NCBI GenBank assembly: GCA_013399855.1 | Contig: VXAY01001959.1 | Location: 203,044 to 267,043 of the forward strand | Length of the DNA: 64,000 bases | From: Oxyruncus cristatus | Taxonomy: Eukaryota > Chordata > Aves > Passeriformes > Cotingidae | Direction of reading: 5' to 3' | Shown: piece by piece, positions 56,857-64,000 of the stretch | Numbering within the stretch: the stretch's first letter is position 1 | How the letters are laid out: each line of letters opens with the position of its first letter | Position numbers and translations under genes: made by a program | Notes under the pieces: model-generated | Database searches by the model: none | What the model saw: the letters and a program-made list of their open reading frames with translations, nothing else | What the model was told of the DNA's origin: nothing

Positions 56857-57270
56857 GAGAGTGGGGAGGCCCTGGCACACACTCGGTGCGTTCTCTGTGC
56901 TTGAAGTTGATAATGCACATCATGAAAAGGCTCCAGGGGGACCTCAGAGCCCCTTCCAGCACCTGAAAGGGCTCCCAGGAGAGCTGGAGAGGGGCTTGGG
57001 ACAAGGGATGGAGGGACAGGACACTGGGAATGGCTTCCCACTGCCAGAGGGCAGGGAGAGATGGGAGATTGGGAAGGAATGTTGGCTGTGAGGGTGGGGA
57101 GGCCCTGGCACAGGTTGCCCAGAGAAGCTGTGGCTGCCCCTGGATCCCTGGAAGTGTCCAAGGCCAGGTGGGAGTAACCTGGGCTAGTGGAAGGTGTCCC
57201 TGCCCATGGCAGGGGGTGGAATAAGGGTCCCTTTAATGTCCCTTCCCATCCAAACCGTTCCATGATTCCA
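56857..57270 (+). mobile_element. CR1 LINE 3' fragment, composite, with internal deletion
   Basis: The main body (56930-57270) carries 'GACAAGGGATGGAGGGACAG', 'CTGGCTGTGAGG'-type sequence, 'GTTGCCCAGAGAAGCTGTGG' and 'CATGGCAGGGGGTGGAATAA', ending in 'CCATGATTCCATGG'. At 56857-56875 a stray 'GAGTGGGGAGGCCCTGGCA' repeats a block that recurs in place near 57091-57110. 56876-56938 is the unusual 5' module shared with 32531-32585. The hairpin segment is shortened at 57165-57182 (AGGTGGGAGTAACCTGG). Confidence 0.92.
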
Positions 57271-58570
57271 TGGGGAAAGATAAAAGACAGATGAGCTCCA
57301 TATGCAGAGGACTGATGGCTGAATCTGTCTAACCTAAATCTAGAGATTTTTAGGTAATCTGAAGAATAGGAATGTTAAATGTGATTTTAATGTTTCCATT
57401 TAAAATACCGAAAGTGACCTTTTTTTTCCCCTATTCCATAAGTGGTTTCATTTCATTGAAGTTTTTACTTATTTAGTTTGTTTTCATCAAGTAACATGAC
57501 TAATGATGCAGCCTTTCCATTCCTTATACCCCTCTAGAGAAATACATATGCCACTCCTGGTTCATACTCTTCTCTTTACCGTAATTGGGAATGAATTACA
57601 GTTTAATCCTTTCCCTTCCATACAGCCAAAACCAATAGTGGAGTCCTCAGAGAACAACCCTTCGGAAAACAATTTGCAATTAAACAGAAGTGGAAACAGG
57701 GAAGGTGGTTAGAATGAGAAATAACAGTAATAAATTGTAATGGCTCTAAAGAGATGAGACTGAAGAATCTTTGTGTAAGAAGAAATACATTTTAATGACG
57801 ATATCTAATTTTTGGGAACTTGCTCTGCATTATGTATTAATATTTCAGTAAAAAGAGCCGACCTTCAGTCACTATAAAGCTTGTTGACTTCAATGCGGGC
57901 TCGTATAGAAAAACTGGTCCAAAAAGTAGGTGCCATTAATCCAGTCAAAAAAACCCTCAGATAAAGTACATTTTCTTGCTATGTGGGAGGAATGTTACAA
58001 GGAACTTCATCATTCTGACATCCAAGTTCATTTACAGGCAGCATTTTTTTTCAGTGCCTGACAAGTTTCATCCAGGAGGAAAAGTTCTCTTGTTATAAAA
58101 GACCTGGTTGGGATCTGGGTGAGTTTCTGGTTTAATTTGCAGTCCTGCCCCTGTTAGAGCAGAACTTACCAAGCCATGTTTCCCTGAATTTAGGTGGAAA
58201 GCCAAGAACCATCTCTGCTGTCAAGCCGTGGTTGGACAAGCCTAGTGAAGATGAGAAATATTGAAAGGAATGCAGAAAGCTCCACGCATTTGCAGAAATA
58301 TTAAAGTGAGAGTTCTGAGAAACTGCAAATAACATGAGAGGAAGTGTTTTTTAGCAGCAAATGTCCATTTCTATCTGGATCCTAATGGTCTTTCCTCAAC
58401 CCTTGTTAATATATTAATAGCAACTAACAAGTGTGACAACTTTTTAAAGGTTTGGAGTTATGAGTGCGATGAGAAAACATACACTTGGGGTTGAAATGTG
58501 GCTTTGGGATCATTCAGAAAAGCAGAATTTTACTTAAAAGTAAATTCAGAATACACAGGGAGAGCAGGGA
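57271..58570. other. Unique AT-rich DNA
   Basis: No feature recognised. Confidence 0.5.
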
Positions 58571-58653
58571 GGTTGGAGCACATGACCCATTGTGGTCTCT
58601 TCCAACCTTCCCCATTCTGTGATCCTGTGACTCTGGGGTCCTGTGACCCTGTG
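58571..58653 (+). mobile_element. CR1 LINE 3' tip with expanded octamer tail
   Basis: 'CATTGTGGTCTCTTCCAACC' and 'TTCCCCATTCTGTGATCC' are the CR1 terminus. The tail then continues as five or so diverged 8-mers of the CTGTGAYC type (GATCCTGT, GACTCTGG, GGTCCTGT, GACCCTGT) to about 58653. Confidence 0.85.
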
Positions 58654-60976
58654 AAATGTGGCAGATTTTGGAGCTATAGCCAAGGGCTCTGCACCACCAT
58701 GGACCCAAATATTCCATGCACAGGGAGAACCAGGACAGCCTGGAACAGAAATACCTTGGTTCTTCTGTAGGTGGAGGTTTCTGAGCACTCTTTATCTCCA
58801 GCAGAAATGCATCATCAGTGTTCAGGTCCACAAAGAAACCCTTGAGGTGTGTCTGTCCTACAGAACTGAAGTGATCCAGACATTTGTCTGTAGGAATTCA
58901 CATCCCATGACATCTAAGCAGAATGAATAAAGTGCTTTGAGCAGGGAATCAGGAAAAACTAGTCCCAAAGAAAACAAGCAAAACCAGAATCCCAGTTACT
59001 GGCAGCAAATTCTTGAATCACTGTGTTAATACTTTGAGAATCCACCAGTTAATTAATACAGACTAATGTGTAAATATTAAAATGCCTGATTTAATCCTTC
59101 TTTAGTCTCTTTGAGGTTCACTCACTTCACAGTGAAAATGTGTGTGTGAAAGCCCAGCAAAATCTGTCCCACCGCAGGGATTTAGTAGATGTTCTGTGGT
59201 GTTTGTGCAGGCAACAGTTTGGACAAATGGGGTTGTTCTGCTCAGGAAGTAAAACAACATTTTCACAGGAAAAAAATAAGGTGAAATGCCCCTTCAGCAT
59301 CTTTCCAGAGAATTTTGAGGAGGAAAAATCAGCAGTATTGACGAGTTAATGGGATTTCTAAAACATCTCATTCACCAGTGAAAACTTACGCAGATCAACT
59401 TTATATAATGAGACTAATATGTCACATTTAGGCTACTGAACTTACTCTGACAGATAAAGAAACATTAAATACTGCCCTTTAAATGCTAATTGCTTCTGTG
59501 TTAGGGCTCACAAATTGCCTAAATGTAGTTCATGCACACAGATCTGAGAGCAACAATGTGCTTTTGGAACACTAAGGGAAACAATTTGCCAAAGCTTCAA
59601 CTTATATTCAGTGTAACAGTCTGGGAAAGGAGATTGCACGTTAGAAGTGTAGGAAAACAAATTAAACAATATTATTAGGTGTCCAAAGGTCAAAGGTTTG
59701 AAGCCAAAGCTGTCACAATGTGGAAAAATGGCAAGATGTTTGAAAGATGTGGAAGATGTTTACAATACCTTCCCCTGCTCAAATGTAAAGTGTAGAGAAA
59801 AAGGAATGGAAATAAGACAGGGAAGGAAAGTCATCAATGGATTTATAAGGTATTTTCCTCACTAATTTTGCCGTTGGTTTTAAGTCTTAACGACCTTATC
59901 TTTACCTTTCTAAAAAACTTATGACATCCTCAGATTAAGTAATTTGCTCTGAAGGTAACAAGGAATGTATTTCCCTCAATGAAGAGGGACTCCCTGTGAC
60001 TATTATAAATCACATCTCCTCCTTAAAGTGGAAACTCAGCAGTGAGACAGCCTGTGGAGAAGGCAGCTGAGAGGAAGGGTCACAGATATAACCTGTGGTT
60101 ACTCATGGACAACCGAGTAGGATGATCCTATGGTCACCTTTGTCACCTCACTAAAGGCTGGTCACATTCAAGCAAAGGCTTCTTGAGGAACAGGAGACAC
60201 TGATGGTGGGAGAAACCTCAGTGACCTTGGTTTTACTCCACAGGAGAGGGATTTATCCATTCAACCTTTTGGGACACAAACCCAGAGAGGAGTCAAGGGG
60301 GGAAAAACTCTCTCACCCCAAATTAACACACAACGAGGTTTGGCCTAATGGGGAATGGTACACAAAGGAAAGAGCAAATGTTTAAAATTTATGAGACTGG
60401 TTTTAGGGAGTTGGGGGAATGTGCTTTGGGATGTTTAGGAGAAGAATCCGAGGTGGAGAGAGGGAAGGATCAAGTGGATGTAGCAGGTACATGATACCAG
60501 CTACAGAAGAAGTTCAGAGCGTTGATGTGAATCCTGCTGAGTCTGGATAGCAGGAGGACAGCTCTGAGTGCTGGGGGAGTGGTGCTGGCACGAAAACTAC
60601 AGTACAGGAAGGTCATAGTGACCCACTCAACACGCTGCCCTGGACAGGTCAGTCTGAGCTGGGAACACAGCCCCTGGTTACAGACAAAACGAACTGAGCC
60701 ATTACAGCTTGCACTCACACCTGCATGCCTGTCTGGGAGGGAAACACCCGTTTCCTGGCCAGTAGAAATTATGACCAGAGTGGTTTGTTCCTAAGAACCT
60801 TCCCAAAGGGCTCTGAAGTCCCCACTGCTGGAGATCCTCTCAGGAGTTGGGGTCTGTGGGTGCTGCACAGCTCAGGGCCCCACCATCTAACATTACCTAT
60901 CCTGGCCCCTATTGCCTTCTTAGGCTGTTTGCAATAAATGCAATATTAATCCATATTTGATGGAGTCTGATAGTAG
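58654..60976. other. 2.3 kb of unique DNA
   Basis: No coding frame or repeat family recognised. AATAAA occurs at 60932-60937 after a moderately G+C-rich stretch, but no gene structure leads to it. Confidence 0.5.
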
Positions 60977-61060
60977 GATTGTTCAGCCTGGGGAGGAGAA
61001 GCTTTGGGGTGACCTAATTGTGGCCTTGCAGGACCTGAAGGAGCTACAGGAAAGATGGAG
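60977..61060 (+). mobile_element. CR1 LINE internal fragment, 3'-truncated
   Basis: 'ATTGTTCAGCCTGGGGAGGA', 'GAAGCTTTGGGGTGACCTAA', 'TTGTGGCCTTGCAGGACCTG' and 'AAGGAGCTACAGGAAAGATG' match CR1 at the end of ORF2. The match stops where a short tandem repeat begins, so the 3' end is missing. Confidence 0.92.
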
Positions 61061-61102
61061 AGGGAAAAGCAAGAAGAAAGGGAGGGAAAAGCAAGAAGAA
61101 AG
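61061..61102 (+). repeat. 22-bp tandem duplication at a CR1 break
   Basis: AGGGAAAAGCAAGAAGAAAG occurs at 61061-61080 and 61083-61102. It starts exactly where the CR1 match ends. Confidence 0.95.
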
Positions 61103-64000
61103 TGAGTGAAAACCCCTTTGTGTAACTCACTGGGCAATGAAAACCACTGAGTTCCTCACTGTTGCTGACCTGTGTCAGCCAGTCCCAGGAAAGGACTTCC
61201 CTGGCACTGAAGGAGGGATATAAATCTTTCCAAGTGCACCATAAACATTTCCCAGGCTCACCAGCAGGTAGGAAATCTTCCTGCAATCTGTTCAGACAGC
61301 ACTGAATTCGGCACTTTAGAGATTTTTCTCTGCAGGTTTTGTCTGAATTTTGTAAATTAGACCTGGATTTCAATCTGTTCAGTGCAGGATACTGTGCCAG
61401 GAGTCTTCTTGGGCAAATCACATGATTTCTGCAGGTATTTCTCATAAAATTCATAAAAATCCATCAAAAGAACAGAAATTCTCAAGTTCCTTTTATTTCA
61501 TAGCAACCTGCACACCTAAAATGCATGGATATACCTAAAATAGAAAAGTCTTTCATAGACTCTTCTGAATATGCAGAATATTCCCTCAGAAGATGAAAAA
61601 CTCCCTTTGAATTTCTTTTGGCAGATGAGAGATTTAAAGCACAGGTCTCCTACACCCTGGGAAAATCCTGCTCCTCTTGCCCTGTAGGGACTGGCAGTGA
61701 GGAATCCTTTCCTGGGAGATTTCCTGAGTGCAGTCTCTCTTTTCCCTGTTTATTTCTCCCTGAAATTCAGGGAATTTTGTATAAAATAGCAGCGTGTGAG
61801 TAGGGAAGGGGCTGATGGATACACTTATTTAGCTGAATGAATTAAAGGAGCTTAGCCCAGGGCCAAAGTGTGTGTTCCACACTTATTTAAAGTGAAACCT
61901 CCTTGGGGGGCTAAACCAGAGCTCTAGTTTTAACATTTTTTTCCCATTTTTTTTAGTAGTTTCCTTTTGTTTGCCTCATCTTTCTCCTCCACGTAGACAT
62001 TTGCAAATTTTTGGATGGAAAACGTGTTTATGGACACTCTGTGCCTTTGCCATTCTGCATAGCAAGATTCATGCTGTTACAATGCCCTAAAAACATTACT
62101 AAGCAGCTCCTGTGTGCCTGTTCTTTTGGCTCTCCTGGTATCCAACACTGCCATTTGTTTTCTTGAGCTTTAACTCAATTGTAGAAATGTACCTCAGGGC
62201 CCAGCAAGAATATGCTTTTTTTTGGGCTATTTACAAGCTCTCAAGTCACCTTTGGGTTGCAAAATTGCAAACAAGGAAACCACAGTGGTTTAACTCACTG
62301 GTAAAACCACTTTTTACAGTTTTGAACTAAAAAAACCCAGAACCTAACATTAAATAAAACCTAGATATTATGTTCACTTTTTGTATTTAAAGTGTTTCAC
62401 TCATAGTTCACCCTCTATTTTTATTCTAAAAGAGCTTTAAGGTCAGCAGACATTGCATTTATATTTATTCAAGGTGTTCAAGATCAAATAAAGATGCTGC
62501 TAGCTTTAAAAATAAATAAGTTTAAAAATATATAGGTTTATGGCTCCTCTTTAGACAGTCCTAAGATATTCTGGTATTTGCATAAACTTGTTCTGTTTGT
62601 TTTATTCATCCAAATAACAAGGCAACAGAAGGACCAAACAGATAATTTGGGGAGAAATAATGAAGAGAAATTATGAAAAAAATGGAGAGAAAGAGATTAG
62701 ACCCATCAATAGATTGTTGCTCTTTTCCTTTCACCCTTCCCAAAGTTATTTAGCCCTACTAAATTATTTAGTCACACGTTAGTGGGAAATAAAACATAAA
62801 TATGTCAACCACGTGTGCCTTGTTTTCCTAAGAACAGAAATGAATTGTGAGGCTGGAACAAAACCCTCTGTTGTCAGTGAAGAACAACACAGAAAAAGCA
62901 AGAAACCAAAGTATTTCCTGCAGAAGGGAAGAGAAGTCAGAGCTTCTGGGATCCAGGGACACTTGAGTAGTTCCACTCGTGCTTTTGCTGTTCCATGAGG
63001 TCACTTGTACCTGGAGCATCTTCCCATCTTTGAAAGGAAAGCCAAACACTTCCATGTCTAGGGATTATTTTAATGGATCATAATCATTTACTTGAAGAAA
63101 AAAACAGATTATGTCTTTATCTCCTGAAAAAGAAGAGAGAAACCCCCCCCGGTAAAGAGAGTGCTGGAGGCAGTGGAGCATTGATTGCTGAGCATCAGCC
63201 AGCTCAGGGCACGCTTCTGGAGCCCTCAACAGCTGGGAAAAGTTAAATTAGGGCCGAGAGGCTCTTGGAATTTGGGAAAGTCAAAGCAGCATCTGCAGTT
63301 TGAAGTGGAAAGAGGGTTGGGAAGAAGCCAAACTCCTGCTGGAGACAAAGCCTTGGTTTGGCAGATCCACACGGGGAAACACCAGGCCTGGCTGGGGCTT
63401 CGACCCACCTTCTGCCCTGCACCAAAACTTCAATAAGCATTTGTTACTGAGACAGAACTGCCCACAGGTACAAACTCTCTGTTTCAGACATAACAGATAC
63501 TGCAAGGTCCTTAATCTCAGAGGAATGGGTGGTCTTTTATTCCTTTTTATGGTGCCACTCTGCTGTTGGACAGAAATTATTTGTTTGATAGTTGAGATAC
63601 TAACCCAGGGATAGTTATTACTCACAGATAATTTGATGAATAAAAGATGGTGGCATAAATGTTAATAACTGTTTTCTTTGTTGTCTCAGTTTACCATTAT
63701 TATTTGAAGTTTTAAACCTTTCCCTGATTAAATCACATTTTTTAAGGCATCCTAATTTTCTCAAGCTTTATGAGAAGTGTCAGGTCCTGTGACACCATTG
63801 ACATCACCATGTCTTTGCTCGCAATTTGCTTTGCATTTGAGAACAGATATTACAACACAGATATTTTTAGGGACTAATTTCACAATTCTCCATGAAAACT
63901 ACCAAGGAAATTGTGTTTCAGCAGTGATATCTAATAAAAACTTGTAGTTTTACTTTCCTGCTTGCAGAAAGCATGAGCAGCACTGTGTTTTCAGCTGTCC
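61103..64000. other. 2.9 kb of unique DNA to the window end
   Basis: No coding frame, RNA gene or repeat family recognised. A C8 run lies at 63143-63150. Confidence 0.55.

Noticed and set aside
60932..60937. AATAAA that could mark a gene 3' end
   Set aside because: No exon-like sequence leads to it and a CR1 fragment follows; AATAAA is frequent by chance in this AT-rich DNA.

Overview
The window is vertebrate nuclear DNA, almost certainly from a bird and probably a passerine or other neoavian. The main evidence is about 31 recognisable fragments of CR1, the dominant LINE family of birds. They include many copies of the well-known 3' end (roughly 'GGTTGCCCAGAGAAGCTGTG ... CTTCCAACCCAAACCATTC') and the octamer tail of the ATTCTRTG type. 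By my own addition they cover about 7 kb, or 11% of the window. Most are 5'-truncated to the last 60-600 bp, as expected of CR1. The background is AT-rich, CpG-poor and free of long open frames.

Layout. 1-5 kb: several CR1 tails, a short coding-like frame at 2404-2580 with related open sequence just upstream, and a striking array at 3312-3506 built from two 5-bp words. 5-10 kb: mostly unique AT-rich DNA. 10.7-11.66 kb: a probable solo endogenous-retrovirus LTR with seven 24/25-bp U3 repeats, a TATA box and a possible 5-bp target-site duplication. 12-20 kb: five CR1 copies, one of them a 600-bp GC-rich copy, and a 60-bp tandem duplication at 15001-15120. 20-27 kb: unique DNA, a TTA/TTG microsatellite with two unresolved bases, and a CR1 reverse-transcriptase remnant at 24750-25040. 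27-34 kb: the densest CR1 cluster, including a CR1 inserted into another CR1. 36.3-36.7 kb: a 400-base run of N inside a polypurine microsatellite. 37-44 kb: long unique AT-rich DNA with short hairpins. 44-64 kb: scattered CR1 fragments, a diverged 96-bp tandem duplication at 55510-55696, and otherwise featureless DNA.

No complete gene, tRNA, rRNA, operon or CRISPR array can be supported. The sequence reads as intergenic or deep intronic DNA. Most long open frames are explained by CR1 copies, by the pentamer array or by the N run; the rest have lengths expected by chance. I did not find a convincing undescribed biological system. The observations most worth checking are: (a) the coding-like 58-codon frame at 2404-2580; (b) the two-word pentamer array; (c) the LTR with an ordered repeat block in U3; (d) differing deletions at one potential hairpin in the CR1 3' region, in four of nine copies of one subfamily; and (e) two CR1 copies sharing an unusual 5' module. 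All family assignments come from reading and memory of consensus motifs; no search was run.
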